64,000 nt of DNA from Ceratobasidium sp. AG-K (Eukaryota; Basidiomycota; Agaricomycetes; Cantharellales; Ceratobasidiaceae), in NCBI GenBank assembly GCA_037039685.1, contig JAWNGF010000001.1:5642001-5706000 (forward strand), read 5' to 3'. The notes under the pieces were generated by a model that did no database searches, was not told the origin of the DNA, and was given only the letters and a program-made list of their open reading frames with translations. Position numbers and translations under genes: made by a program. Positions 36,101-48,577 of the stretch are shown here, piece by piece (positions within the stretch are counted from its first letter, which is position 1; every line of letters starts with the position of its first letter).

Positions 36101-37884
36101 TCTAGCCGACGACCAGCCCGACAGGTCCAGAATTCACTGCCGGCTTTTGCCTCACCTTTCGAAAGTTTGCTTCTCCCCGAAGTGTTCTCTTAGGGATGAT
36201 TCGCTACCTACGAACGGCCGAGGGCGACGACAAAACTCGAGCACTCCCGCTTCTTAATTGCTACCTGCGTCTGTGGATTGGCGACTATCCAACTGACTTT
36301 GGGGCACCTGGTGCCATCGCCCCCCTAGAAAAGCTCATTGGGTGAGTTCGACGCCATATCCGCCCGTGCGCTGCTAAAATCAGGTATAGGATAATAGGGG
36401 ACGAGCTTTCAGAGGAAAGCGGTCGGGGTGAGCGATTCGTGTGTCAATAACCTTCAGTTTGTTGAACTCTCACAGAGCTCCGAGCGCGTATCGACTTGCT
36501 GTACGACATTGTCGACGAAGCAAAAGACTGGGCCAAACCAACCGAAGGTTTCACAGACGACGATTCGGATACCGAGGGCGACACTGAAAGCCGACCCAAT
36601 AGCACGGAGATTCAACCTCCCTCGTCAAGCCCACTCACCGTCATGGTTAATACCACTACTGTCGTGGATCCGTCTTCTTCGGATGTGCTCCAACCTCGTT
36701 CACCAGAAACTCGGCAGCCTTCTCCCATACCTCCCGAACCGGCTGTGTTGTCCGAACGAGAACTACAAGAACTACACCGAGTATCGAAACAGTTGCTCGC
36801 GCTACCCCACGATCACATTGCCCAGGAAGTCACCCTAAGAGACCTAGATTTGTTTTGGGCTATCAAGGTGAGTTGTCTTCACCTTGGCGCGTAAACTTGC
36901 TCATGCTTTGGGAAAGCGCCGTGATTGGCTGCGACATGCATACACCCCGCGACGCGACCGTGACCCAGCAGTGCATGCTCTCGATCAAATCTCGCAGCGT
37001 TTCGAACGACTCTCGCTCATGTTAGTTACTCGGCATTTCTCCCATGCATTTACTAACCACATTAACCCCAGGATTGCATCGGTGATATTGATATCGGACA
37101 GACAACGCGACCGATGTCTGGCCTTTGAATTCTTCCTCCGGGTCGCCTTGAGCACTCGCGGTTACAACAATTTCGCCTCGCTTCATTCGATTGTTTCAGC
37201 GCTCGACAAGGTGTACTCGGGTCAGGACGGACCAGCGATTGAAACGCATGTGCATGCATCGGACCTTAGCTGGAACAAGTGGCTTAGGTGAGTGAATCGT
37301 TTCGATATACGCCCGTTCACTAAGTATCGCACGTGCAGTTTGCGTGTGCTAATCCTCAAGTCAAACGGGGGTACTTACAAGACTGCCCTCAAACACACCA
37401 GCATGCCCCTAATTCCTACCATGTATGTCTCTAGCTTTCTTCAACTGATCTGCACTCTGACATTTGTGACGTAGGGCTATACACACGAGTGATCTAGTTC
37501 GGGTAATGTCCAACCAAGACTACAAGGAGGGCGATCCGACCTTGATTCATGTGAGTGTTGCGTGCAGTAGTTGCTATCTTGGGCGCTCATGTATCGGCTT
37601 AGTGGGGCAAATTCCAAATCATTGCCAAGATTGTCGCCCAAATGACAGAGTTTCAGGATCGCTTGCGAGCAACAGACGATTACAATTTCATCCCGCGGCC
37701 TGCCATCGCGACGATGCTCGACGACCCAAAGCCAATGACTGAAGAGGTGAGTGCCACATCCAATTGTAGAAACAGACTCTGATTCTCTAAGCAGATGATC
37801 ATTGAAAAAACATTCCCAACTCCGTCCGAGCCGGCTCGTGCGGCAACGTGGAGCGCTCGCGTACTCCGCAAAGTACTAGGCTAA
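33152..37884 (+). CDS. Ras guanine-nucleotide exchange factor with internal GTPase-like domain
   Basis: A large multi-exon gene. The first exon 'MLNAMLDGNGRVQ' is followed by a GC-AG intron (33191-33252), and the start is therefore less sure. A long Ser/Pro/Thr disordered region is followed by a P-loop GTPase-like domain ('KYTIAFIGSAGCGKTTLIEK', 'DGVVLCYNASREGN', 'YPIIWVACKSDW'), then a RasGEF_N-like segment ('FATLDTLIKRLLGG', 'LPLLNCYLRLWIGDYPTDFG') and the catalytic RasGEF domain ('HDHIAQEVTLRDLDLFWAIK', 'FERLSLMIASVIL', 'RCLAFEFFLRVALSTRGYNN', 'GGTYKTALKHTSMPLIPT', 'DLVRVMSNQDYKEGD', 'INFIPRP'-like 'YNFIPRPAIATML'). It should load GTP onto Ras/Rap-type GTPases. The G4 motif reads CKSD instead of NKxD. 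About 1,250 aa. Confidence 0.88.
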
Positions 37885-38125
37885 AGGACTTCTCATAGAC
37901 TGTTCGTGTTATTTGCTTTCGAAACCATCGTACGCTATTATCTGCTACTCCTTCGCATTTGTTTTCGAGACCATTGCTCTTCCTACCACGCTTTGATGAT
38001 CATTCATAATGTACAAATCATGTTGCATGTCTAACTAGTATTTCATTGACTTCTTGTATATACTTCTGCTTTGAGCAACACGAGGCCTCACGTGAGCATT
38101 AGAGAAAGAATGAATATTCAAATAT

Positions 38126-39845
38126 TCAAATTTTGCCCTTGAGTGTGGATGTACCGCCCGAACTCAACCCAGGCACCTGTTTATTTGCCCATTGGGATAT
38201 GAGCACGCCTGCGATCGCGCTGGCGGGAGGAACTCTGAACGCAGGAAGCTCCCTGGGCTCCTGGGGATCAACTGGGCCTACGGCGGCAGCCGGCTTCGCA
38301 GAGTGATCTTGCGCTTCATCAAAGTTCTTGTACTCGCGTCGCCTGATATTCGTGCCATCTGGATGTGCAAGTACGGCCAATACCTCGTCGCGAGTAAACC
38401 ATTTCGCGTCTAGAAGTTGTGCGACCTCAGATGGACAATCAAGGCACGTTTGGGAGCGTACCTTCTAGCTCGTTGTCCAGATCGGTCCGGATTGTTTGGG
38501 AAGAATCTGCGCTTGCGAAACAGCCAATCATGAGATTTGCCGGGTAGGGCTTTTGAAAGGTCAGACAAAGCAACACCAGAAGATTCGGTACGCACCCACG
38601 GCTGACCCGAGTGGTATCGGACCGCATGCACCCGCACCCCGCTCTCTTCCCATATTTCACGCTTCACAGCATCTTCAAATGATTCGCCAGGCTCTAGAAA
38701 TCCCGCGAGAGTGGAGTAGAACGCTAGATAGGGGAGTGATCATCTCGCATGTGTATGATCACCCTGAGTATCGCCTACCAGAAGGAAACTTTTTCTACAA
38801 ATCGAGATGAGTGCGGCTAGGCGCATATACACACTACTCACATTTCGACCGAGCAAGATTCGATCGCCCGTCTCGTCTAGCACAGCCGTAATGACGACTG
38901 CGTCTGTTCTCGGGTGCACATAATTATTAAGCCCCACCCTAAATTCAAGAAAATAAATGAATAGACCACTGACAAGGCGAAACACGCACGAGGACGGGCA
39001 TGGCGGTTTCCCTTGGTTCTCGGCCCACGGCAGGAGGGAGGTGCAGCTGAGCTTCCAGCCGGCCCAGAGTGGGTACGTGCGGGATCCACACGCCGAACAA
39101 AACTCGAATAATCTGTCAGACCGATTGGATATCTGCCGTCTCGCTCACCTTTCGTCGGCCCACCCAATCGACCATCGTGCGTGCGAGTGCAAATAGGCTC
39201 GCATCTACCCGTGAGCCACAGCGATGCATTTCAAGCCAATGATCGACATCAGACCTCGTGCGCACAACGAGGACGACCTACCAAACGCGTCGAGTTTACC
39301 CGTCGCACTCCTGGGCTCTTGAAATTCAGCGTCTTGAGATGAAACTAGGAGATCATCGGGGATATCGCTCGCGTCGAGCGCAAAGTACGGCGTTCCCCGG
39401 ACGTCTTGTGCCTTTTTGGGTGTGCTCAACTCGGGTTCGTCGATCCCGAGAAAGACGAGGTTCGGGCCTCGCCAACGTGCGCTCTGGAGCGCTTTGATGT
39501 CGGTCGGGGCTACCTCGCCCGGGTTCTGGCCTTGGCCAAAGTAGGGCTCATCCCCTAGTACCGCGCGCAGCTGGTCTGTCGGGAGTTTAACGAGGGCTCG
39601 CGCCGCAATCAATGGTTCTCCCTTGCGAAAGACGACCGTGCGGGCCTGGGGACTTGTAAACACGGACGAAATGAAGCTCGCACTTTTTTCGGGGTCAGCT
39701 TGGTTCTGATGGTTCCAAAAACTTACTCGGGCCGGAGCCAAGAAAGACGGTTCAGCGTGTTGCCGCCGTAGAAATGGGTACTGGGTAATGAGTATCAACG
39801 GCGAGTCGAATCGCCCAACACAGTAACATACTAATTTTCCCCCAT
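38126..39845 (-). CDS. NADH pyrophosphatase, Nudix family (NUDT12/Npy1 type)
   Basis: From the ATG at 39845: 'MGENYTHFYGGNTLNRLSWL', a domain with 'YFALDASDIPDD', then 'LFALARTMVDWVGRRKFC', a zinc ribbon 'FCSACGSRTYPLWAGWKLSC' continuing to a distal CPSS, then 'YVHPRTDAVVITAVLDETGD', 'ILLGRN', and the Nudix box in 'LAGFLEPGESFEDAVKREIW' plus EESGV (GX5EX7REUXEEXGU). It ends 'GGTSTLKGKI'. The family splits NADH/NAD+ (and NAD caps of RNA) to NMN(H) and AMP with Mg2+/Mn2+. About 430 aa. No SKL-type peroxisomal signal is seen. An in-frame ATG at 39953 would add 36 basic, Arg-rich residues; see findings. Confidence 0.9.
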
Positions 39846-40039
39846 ATAGAAAGTGTCAAGGCGTTTGTTGGCAGAGTACCCTCGAATGGTGCGCGCGGTG
39901 CAGAGCCAGGCGCGGGTGGGTTCAAGTAGGTTCGGGGCTCGGTGAACGGGCATAGATACCGCTGAATGACGTTTATCGGGCACATGCATGACAAAGCACC
40001 ACCGCAAATAGACAAATTAATTTAATGTCAGCATACACT

Positions 40040-42541
40040 CTATCGACTCTTTTGTTTCTTTTTGCCTGCGCCCTTGGGCTGTTTAGGCTTCAGTCCCTTG
40101 ACGCCTTCGCCTTTCTTTGCCCTCATACCCTCTCGTGCGCGTGCCCTCTCACCCAAATCCGTGTCGAATCCAACCTTTTGCGGCTTGACCTTTTTCTTCT
40201 TGGAAGACTTGGCCGAAAACGTCTTGAGCGCCTCTCCAATCTTGCCCGGTCTTTGTGCACGCTTGGCGCTTCGGACAGCAGCATCCGTCTCGCGCTTGTC
40301 GTTGAACTCCTCATCGGCCTCGCGAGCAAGTTTACGGCGTTTGGCCCGTCGGGTCAGACCAGAGAACTTGTCCCGTTTGGGTTTCTACACAATGTCAGGG
40401 CGAGCCTAACCAATAAATGAAGCGCACCTCTTCGCCCTTGGACTTGCTAGCCTTTTTAGGCACATCGACGTTGGATGCGAATCCTTTTTCATACTGCTGC
40501 TTGCTCAGAGCTGTGCCTGGTCAGTGCGTGTCGGTCATCGAGGCTCGGACGTACCTGCCGCCTTTTCCTTTTCCTTTTCAGTCTGGAACCATGTCCGCTT
40601 GGGCCGACTCTTGATCTCGTCCTCGTGCTCGATCATGTTTTGGCTCTTTTTGAGCTCCATCTCGGCCGTGCGCATCTACTATCGTGAGCACCACCTCGTT
40701 TAGTTGGCACAGGACTCACCAGTTTCTCCTCGCGCTCCTCCTTCAAGACCTCCTCCACCTCGTCTTTCAAGCCCTCCAACTGGCCCAAGACCTCGCTTAC
40801 AACCTCGGCAGGAACGACCCGATGTCGGACCTTGTCCGCCTCGCTCCTCTTGATCGCCGCCTTGAGCATCTTGCGATCCGCCTCGCCCACGAGTGTAATC
40901 GACCGACCTTTCTTGCCCGCGCGGGCCGTACGACCGACACGATGAACATACTGTTCGATTTGTCCGGGCATGTCATAGTTGATGACCGTCTCGATCCCGC
41001 GAATATCCAACCCGCGCGAGGCGAGGTCGGTGGCGAGGAGATAATCGGCTTGACCCGAGCGGAACGAGGTGAGTGCTGTGAGACGCTATGTAGGGTTAGT
41101 AGGTGCAATGGTGTATGCGCAAGACGTACTTGTTCTTGGGTGAGGTCTCCATGTAGTTCCAGTGCCCTGAGTCCGACGAGACCGAATAATACTCGCATTT
41201 GGTGTGCGAGCTTTTTGCTCCGAAAGAATATAATAACCCCTCGTCGGGCGGTGCGTTGGCAGAGGGCAATCAACAGCGCGGGTCGTTCAGATTCTTTTCC
41301 CGCACGCACGCGAACGAACTCCTGGACCAGTCCGCGAGCGGTTTGTTTCTTTGGGTCCACGAATAGTCTGACAGGCTGCCGGAGCGAAAGACGGATGAGG
41401 GTTTCGACGTCGTCTGTCATGGTGGCTGAAAAGAGCATCGTCTGTCGTCCGGCCGGACAGGATTGAACGATTTCCTTGAGTTCGTCGGCGAATCCGTCTG
41501 ACAGCATCCGATCTGCTTCGTCGAGCACGAGCACGTCGAGGGCGTCTAGCGTAAACGAACGCGAGTTGCGAAGATGGTCAATCAGCCGGCCGGGAGTGGC
41601 CACCACCAAGTCTGGGCGGGTGCGGAGGGTGGCTTCCTGGGCCTTGAGCGAGAGACCGCCGACGATGAGTGCACAGCGGACGTCGGTAAATGCCGCAAGC
41701 TTTTCGGCGACTGCGTGGCACTGGACGGCGAGTTCGCGGGTGGGGACGAGGATGAGGACGCGGGTGTGGGCATCGCGCGAGCGGTAGAGCAGGCGCTCGA
41801 GGATGGGGATGATGAATGCGGCGGTTTTACCAGATCCCGTGACTGCCCCGCCGACGACGTCCTTGGCTAGCAGTGCGACGGGGATCGTGGCGGCCTGGAT
41901 GGGTGTGGGTGCGTGGAAGCCGGCGCTAGTGAGTGCGCGCAACAAGGGTCGGGACAGGTTCATGGTCGTAAACGCCAAGTGGACCGCGGCCTCTGTCGCC
42001 GGCGCGAAAAAGGCCGCCTTGGCCGCTGCCTGTGCTGCGGTGTCGTGATCCGAGTCGTCCTCAGAGTCGGAGGGGTCGTGGTGGGCCTGTTGCTCAGCAG
42101 TGCCGGTCGAGGCAGAATCTGAGACATGTCAGAAACGTGCCATGCGCACCTCGACTGGCATATATGATGGCTCACCGGCACTTGAGCTCGAGTCTTCTCC
42201 CCCGTCCGACTCTTCACACTCGCTCTCCTGCTCGTCGTCGCTGTCGTCTGCCTCGTGGCGCTTGCGCTTCGTCCCCGCCTGCGCCCTGAGCCGCCGCCGC
42301 TCGATAATGTCGTCGACCGAAATCGGATCCTACTAATCATTAGCACCAACAAAGCCCGCTGCTGCGCACTTACCGGCCGTGTCCCCGCCCGCACCACGTC
42401 GGCGCTGTCCCACACATCGCCCGAGCCAGTCAGCGCGCCCCCCGCCACGTCAAACGAAAAGCTCGGGTCAATCGTCGGGCCCTCAACCTCGCCCGCCCCC
42501 TCATCGTCCGACTCGAGCGTCATCACATAGTCGGCCGCCAT
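40040..42541 (-). CDS. DRS1: ATP-dependent DEAD-box RNA helicase Drs1 (ribosome biogenesis)
   Basis: The start at 42541 gives '[20 protein letters not shown]', then an acidic linker. Helicase motifs in order: '[13 protein letters not shown]' (Q), '[10 protein letters not shown]' (I), '[10 protein letters not shown]' (Ia), '[11 protein letters not shown]' (Ib), 'VLDEADRML' (II, DEAD), '[10 protein letters not shown]' (III), '[11 protein letters not shown]' (IV), '[15 protein letters not shown]' (V) and '[13 protein letters not shown]' (VI). The C-terminal third is basic and coiled ('[16 protein letters not shown]', '[18 protein letters not shown]') and Lys-rich to the end (KKKQKSR). This matches Drs1/DDX27, needed for 27S pre-rRNA processing in the nucleolus. 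About 790 aa. Divergent from APC4, with 81 nt between start codons. Confidence 0.93.
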
Positions 42542-42622
42542 GGTCGCCAAATTTTAGTCGGTAGGCGTGGCTGTGCTGTGATAAGATAAGGATGCCCTCG
42601 GGATCAGTGATCGACTGCTGAG

Positions 42623-45600
42623 ATGCTCGACCACAGTGGGTTCAGTGTCCATGGCACCTTTGGCGTGGCGGCCGGGGCTCGGCTCGTGGCTAACGCATGT
42701 TGCCCGACGATGGATCTCCTCGCGCTCGTCCACGATGGGCGCTTGTCCCTCTGGCGCATGCAGGGCGGCAAAGTCTGGGACACGGACGTCGAAAACGGTC
42801 AAATTCAGCACCTCGCCTGGAGTCCAGATGGTGAGTCACCAACCAAGTAAAACTAGTACTAACGCATCGTAGGCCTCATAATCTTATGCGTCCACCAACC
42901 CCCGCGTATCACGCTCTGGTCGGTGCACGACGGCAAGCCGGTCGGCCAACTTCAAATTCCCCCGAGCGTCACCGACGTGACCGGCGCCTGGTGGCTCGAA
43001 CAGGACGCCCAGCCCCCCACCGACCAACTCGCAGACCTCATGCGCCGTGGTCCAAACGCAGTAAGTCCAGCACTAACCACCCAACCCACCTAACCCGTCG
43101 CAGCCAGGCTCGGCCCACTCGCTCCTCGCCCGTCTACCGCTGCTGGACCCATACAAAGACCCAGTGCCAACGTACGTCCTTGAATCGAGCCTGTACCCCA
43201 CTCACACCTCGCAGGAAACCAAACCCATTGGGCTTAGCCACCGCATTCGGCTTGCCCGAGCCCAAACCATCCCAAAACTGGTACACACCCTCACCAGTCA
43301 TTCGAGGGATCCCGTCTCTCCCACCCTCGCCCGTATCAGCCTCGCTCGCACCCTCCGATCGCCCAGCCACGACCTCTCGCACACGCTCCAAGGCCTCGGC
43401 CAAGGACGAACAACTCGATCCAAATCGGGGCACCCTTGTCGTCATTGCCGACTCGAACGGGCTAGTCCACTTGTACCTAGACGGAAGCTATGCGATCGGT
43501 GAGGTGCGTGTGTCCGCGGGTGCATGTACCAGTCTCTCCAAACGCGAATCCATCACGTCCTTGAGCGTGTATGCGACCCCGGGTGCGACGGCGCTCAAAC
43601 CCACCTTGGTCGAAATCCCGCTCGCGACGGCCAGGGAAACACACCAAGTCGCCCGTGCGTCGTCGACACTCAAGGCCCTGCTCGAGTACGTACATCTTGG
43701 CGTCGAGGAACTTGCGTTGCTTTGGTGCGGCAAGCCAAACGAGTCCAAGGAAGGCGTCAAGGACGCAGGCGCGTACTGGGCCAGGATCATGCTCGAAAAG
43801 GAGCGAGCCCATGTCGGACGTGAGTTCCTTTGATCTTTCCTTTCTACTCGGCACTGCCCTGGTTTATTAAACCCGCCTAGGCGTCAACCTCGGTCCCACC
43901 GCCCAGCTCACCCTCTTGCTCCTTACGGGACGCGCCACCGATTCGCTACAAGATTTCCTCGGCGGCGGGGGCAAGCTCACCGATCGGGTAAGCAAATCTG
44001 ACCACACGGCTGATGGATGTGTTTGAAATCCATCCACTGATTCACTACTTGTTTATTTCGCCCACCCACCTTGCTGGTTGTTCGCGCCGACTGCCCCGGC
44101 TGGATAACACGCCCTTGGCCCTTGCATCGAAATGATCCGAACTCTCCTGTCAAAACACTTGCATCGGGACATGTACGATCCGGGACAACTCGCTCCTATC
44201 ATGCTATATGCGCCTTGCTACGATCCTGATCACCGCGTCGATCATGTCGGACGAAACCGCACTTGATCCCGGTCAATCTTGCCTGCTTGAAACCACCTTG
44301 CTGGTTGAAACTGGTGCATGCGTTCGAAACCGGGCACCTGCGAAACTGTTACGTCCTCGTGCTTTAGAGCGTCAACCACTGGGAACAAGTCGTCTCGCAC
44401 GCGGTCATCAAGATACGAGACTATGCAGGACGGCGAATCGCACCCGCCGCCGAACGACTCGTGATCGTGCTCGAGGAGATGCGTGGGTGGGCTGCATGGT
44501 AAGTTCTCCAATTGTTTGTACATGCGTCGATTTTTTAGGGTTGTCACATGCCCCCCTATTGACTTGCGAACTTTTTGCTCACACGTTCTTTTTTTCTTTT
44601 GCATACTCCATTGTCAATGCATTCGACTCATGCTCTGCAATCCCCCCCACGCACGACGGGTCTGGTTCGGGCTAGGCCTAACCGCTACGCTCCGTTTTGC
44701 CTCGACCTAGCAAGTGTGGACGAATGCCTGGACCGCGCACACAGGCTAGTCGCCTATGCCCAATGGCTTTCCATCGAGGCCACGACGGAGCTCGCCCGGT
44801 TTGTCGAGTTTATCAAGTTTATTCGGAGCGGTGCGTCCAAACAAGCTCCACAACCCGTACTCACACCCTGCAGAAATTCACAAGGCGATCGAACCTGAAC
44901 TCGGCGCACGGTCCGCTCCGCAGGTCCAATACGATGTCTTGGAAGCCATGGCGTACATCGAGCACGGGTTCTTGGACAGCCAGCTGACGCCTTGGTTTGA
45001 TGGACCCCCGCCGCGGACGTACCCGGGCCAAGTCCAACCAACCAGCACACTCGACCAAGCCCGGCGCGCGCTCGCTAATGAAAGCGAGGGTCCACCGGCG
45101 GCAAGTGTGCAATCTAACAAAAAGGCGTAGCTGAAACAGACCCTGTAGGCGCAAAAAGCCAATATGCTTTCCGAGTATCCGGAGCGGAATATCGTAGCAT
45201 TGGTGGGAGAGCTCGCGAGCGCGTGCGCAGAAGTATGTCGTGCCGCTGCGGGAGCAACGACCCGAGGCGCACGAGTCGTGCCCACAGAAACGGTGGCCAA
45301 AAAAGTGACTGCCGAGCTCACTCGCGAACGATCGGTCGGGGTGAGTGCATATACGTGCAATTCGATCGGGCTCCTGAGATGCGGCAGGAAGCACCGCACG
45401 AGGAGGTCTATGTGGCTACCCGGGTCAAGCGCCGCGACAAGACTTATCGTACGTTTGTTGTTTGCGTTTGGTTCAGGACTGATGCGCGCAGTGTGCCTGC
45501 TCCGAATTACGCCTGGGAACGAGGCGGAAGTGGCGGGAGCCGTGATTGAATGTGGGGATGAGGCGCTCAGTTTGGATATATTGGACATGGCGTTTTTTGA

Positions 45601-46054
45601 CGACGATGCGCTCGTGCTCGTGGTTCGCGCAGGTAAGCCGCTCGGGCCCGAGCTGACGTGGGTTGAATTGGGTGTCAGACAGGGCATATATTGCAACATT
45701 ATTGTATAGAGAGGTGGAGTACACTAGTGGGAACTGGGGAAATGGGGCGTCGCGGGAAGAGCTAATCGAGCTGCTGATGAAAGAGTACGAAATAGGCAGG
45801 GTGCGCGGGGCTTTTATTAAACGGGGATCTAAACTGAGGAGACATAGGTTGAGAAGCTGGCGGTCAAGCAGTCGCGGGTGTTGCAGAGTGTTGGGGCCGA
45901 GGCGCAGCTGGCGGTGAATGGGCGGATAGGCCGACGGATGGCGTGTGTGCTCAGCGAGCGGGTGTTGGAGGCGATTGACATGGAGGGTGAGGAGAGCGAC
46001 AGCGAGGTTGATGGTTCGCCTCGCGGCAGTCTCGACCCTGCTGAGGACTCGTAG
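42623..46054 (+). CDS. APC4: Anaphase-promoting complex subunit 4
   Basis: The N-terminal WD40-like part reads 'MDLLALVHDGRLSLWRMQGG', 'QHLAWSPDG', 'LIILCVHQPPRITLWSVHDG' and 'LVVIADSNGLVHLYLDGSYA'. The Apc4 helical domain follows: 'LGPTAQLTLLLLTGRATDSL', 'GKLTDRSVNHWEQVVSHAVI', 'AAERLVIVLEEMRGWAACVD', 'FVEFIKFIRSEIHKAI', then exons ending 'EGEESDSEVDGSPRGS' at TAG 46052-46054. Apc4 is a scaffold of the APC/C ubiquitin ligase that drives anaphase. Two introns are unusually long: about 43989-44370 (380 nt) and about 44502-44711 (210 nt), against 45-60 nt elsewhere. The frame holds across all exons. About 800 aa. Confidence 0.85.
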
Positions 46055-46332
46055 ATAGCGCGAGACAATTGATTTCACCCTGGGCACGTGTAGTGAGAAC
46101 GAGACAAGTATGCGAGACAAGTGTCAGACCCGAATGTTCGGGTGCCCCGCATTAGCCAAACACGGGAGGCTTCTTGAGACGGTATTAGCTGATTGTCGTT
46201 CCAGCGGTTCCATGACCGTTCCTGCTGATTAGGTCGTCCGCTGCTCCGAGTGCCGCCTCGTGGCCTAGTTTCGACTTTGCACAAATCCCAGCGGTGCGCT
46301 CCCGATTCCACATCCTCCTCCCCTCTCCTACC

Positions 46333-47480
46333 ATGTCTTCTACCGACAGCAAAGTCGACGAGTCCGAGCTTTCTCCCACCCAGCTCGCGACACTACGCCG
46401 CAAGAAGAATGCCGATGCCCAGGCAGCGTTTCGCTCCCGCCGGGCCAACTATATCGCCAACCTCGAGGAGACTGGTGAGCCCAACGTTTATTTGTATGAC
46501 GCATCTGACCCGGTGCAGTGACCCGGCTTGAGTTTGTTGTGCGCGAGCTGCAGGACAACTGCCGTGAAGCGCGGGACCTGGCCGAAGAGACCAAGCAGGA
46601 GAACATGGAGCTCCGTGCGACGATTACCAACTTGCGCCAGACCGAGCGAGAGCGCGAGCGAGTATGGCGGGCGCTCAACAACCGCACACAAGCCCCGTCT
46701 GACACATCGTCCGACACCGACGGCTCGCTCGTTGCGCCCATGAACAGCATGGTCCCCATGGACGGACACATGATCGAGTACCAGCGCAGCCTCGCCTATC
46801 CCCAGCAAGAGCTTGTCCACCAGCTGCCGTCGCCCGCAGACACGATGAACGCACTCCCAACGTACGACTATAGCCAGAACATGATTAGCTATCCGCTGTT
46901 CCCCGACAACCACGATCCCCAGTGGAACACGAGCATGTCCACCTCCTACCCCATCGACGAGCCCATGACGTGCTCGCCGGGGTCGCAGATTGTCATTCCC
47001 GACTTGTCCGAGGAGCAGTCGATGCGCTTCCACAACTCGCCCGGCACACTGGCCTTTGATCCGTCGGTCGTCGCCATGCGCCATCCCAGCACACCTGCCT
47101 CGGAGCGCCCCGAGCTCGACGGCACACTCGATCCCCAGACTCCCCGCCGACTGACCCGCTCCAGGGCCCAGTTCCGCCGCACCCAGTCTGGCGGTGAGCC
47201 CTACCCCAGCGGCTCCTTGGAGCGACGGGAACGCCGACGCGGACCACGGGACACGACCCCGGACGGCAGCTCATTCAGCGACACGCTCGCCGTGATCAAG
47301 GCCCAGGCATTCGGCACCGCCCGCAAAACCCGCACCCGTGCAAACCGTGGCGTATCCGAACACGCCGCCCGCGTCGCAATGGAGGTCCTCGAGGCCCGCG
47401 GCCTCTCGCTCGGTGTCTCGCTCGACGGTTCCGACCGACGGCGGAGACGGAGCACGAGGGGCGCCGAGGACGATGCTTGA
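46333..47480 (+). CDS. bZIP transcription factor
   Basis: Exon 1 encodes 'MSSTDSKVDESELSPTQLAT' and a basic region 'RRKKNADAQAAFRSRRANYI' (N-x7-R core); after one short intron the zipper continues 'VTRLEFVVRELQDNCREARD' with further heptads. The rest is disordered, Ser/Pro/Thr-rich, with a C-terminal basic patch 'RRRRRSTRGAEDDA'. About 365 aa. A DNA-binding regulator; the target genes are unknown. The A-F-R-S-R-R basic region resembles basidiomycete bZIPs of the Atf/meaB-like type, but I do not assign a subgroup. Confidence 0.88.
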
Positions 47481-48005
47481 GTCTTTTATTTTCTTTGTGC
47501 GGGATATATGTTCCTTGTTTGCATTTGGATCACGGACTTGTTCACTATGTATCCTCAGTCGTCTCACTGCTCTCGTTGTCTCGTTACCTTGTACAGCATC
47601 CATGTAAAAGTAACCCTCATGCCCCCTTTCATGCCACTGTAATCTCCCGCCGCATGTCCCTTTTGCACTTCTTTCCAATTCATTCCATCATCTTTCTCTT
47701 TGCCTAGCCGACCGACCCGAACGAGTGCCACCACCAGGGACAATGATCACCCTCTTACGGAGATCTCCATACTTTATTAAAGTAACTCGGGCGATCCAGC
47801 GTGTATCGATTGTGCATATATCCACTCCCAATTTGGAAACTGTTTGACTGGAAACGAGCCGAGGAGGGTGCCCTGTATTCCTCCATAATCAAAATGGAAA
47901 CGCAATAGTCTATTGTCCAACGCTATCGGGCCTACCAGAAACCCGCCTCCAATCACCAAGCCGATCGTCAGAAACCGTGTATCGGCGAGAAACGATGCAT
48001 CGAAC
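47481..48005. other. Convergent 3' intergenic region
   Basis: Both flanking genes end here (bZIP plus, small secreted protein minus). No additional gene or element was recognised; it must hold both 3' untranslated regions. Confidence 0.4.
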
Positions 48006-48577
48006 TCAGATCACGTATTGGACGACTAAAAAAGCGAACGCTGCCCAGGAACCCTTGGGCGTCGATATCATCGCCGAATTGGTCGTGATCGTCGGACTGG
48101 GAGTCTGAATGTCAGTCGCACTGGTCCTGCAAGACATATGATCAGCGATAAATGTCGTCTGTATTGGGTAATATGAAGAATGTCGATGGAGATAATTCCC
48201 AGATAAGAAGGCAGCATGGTTCCTACACTCACGTCGATGCTGGTGCTGAAACGCTGGTAAATGTGATACTGCCAGGGCTGATGGATGTAGCAGATGCACG
48301 AGTCGTGCTCGAGGCGGTGTTGGAGGTGCGTGTGAGAATGATCGTCGTCGGTCTGCGGTTCAGTAAACGCGCATCAGTACGAATCAATCAAACCAACTTC
48401 GATAGCTCACCTCGTACTTGGCGGGGTTGAACTTGACGGGAACAAACTCGTATTCGTTATCGGCGTAGGAATGATGGGCGGCCCTGTTTCTTGCTCCCGA
48501 GTAATCGAGACGAGGGTGAGCAGGACGAGGAGAAACACCGGGCGAGGAAAAAGACGTAATAACAAGACTGGGTACAT
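48006..48577 (-). CDS. Small secreted Ser/Thr-rich protein, probably GPI-anchored
   Basis: Three exons give about 133 aa. The N-terminus MYPVLLLRLFPRPVFLLVLL is a signal peptide. The mature part is dominated by Ser, Thr and Pro ('TRTSNTASSTTRASATSISP'), suggesting O-glycosylation, and the C-terminus 'GSWAAFAFLVVQYVI' is a hydrophobic tail after a small-residue site, as in GPI-anchor signals. The joining of exons 2 and 3 is by a about 105 nt intron (acceptor TTGCAG). Probably a cell-wall or plasma-membrane surface protein. No enzyme or adhesin domain is visible. Confidence 0.55.

Noticed and set aside
42886..43160. A continuous plus-strand frame beginning MRPPTPAYHALV that leads into the APC4 exon at 43.2 kb.
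   Set aside because: The first part is out of frame with the WD40-like coding; spliced exons give LIILCVHQPPRITLW and proper junctions.
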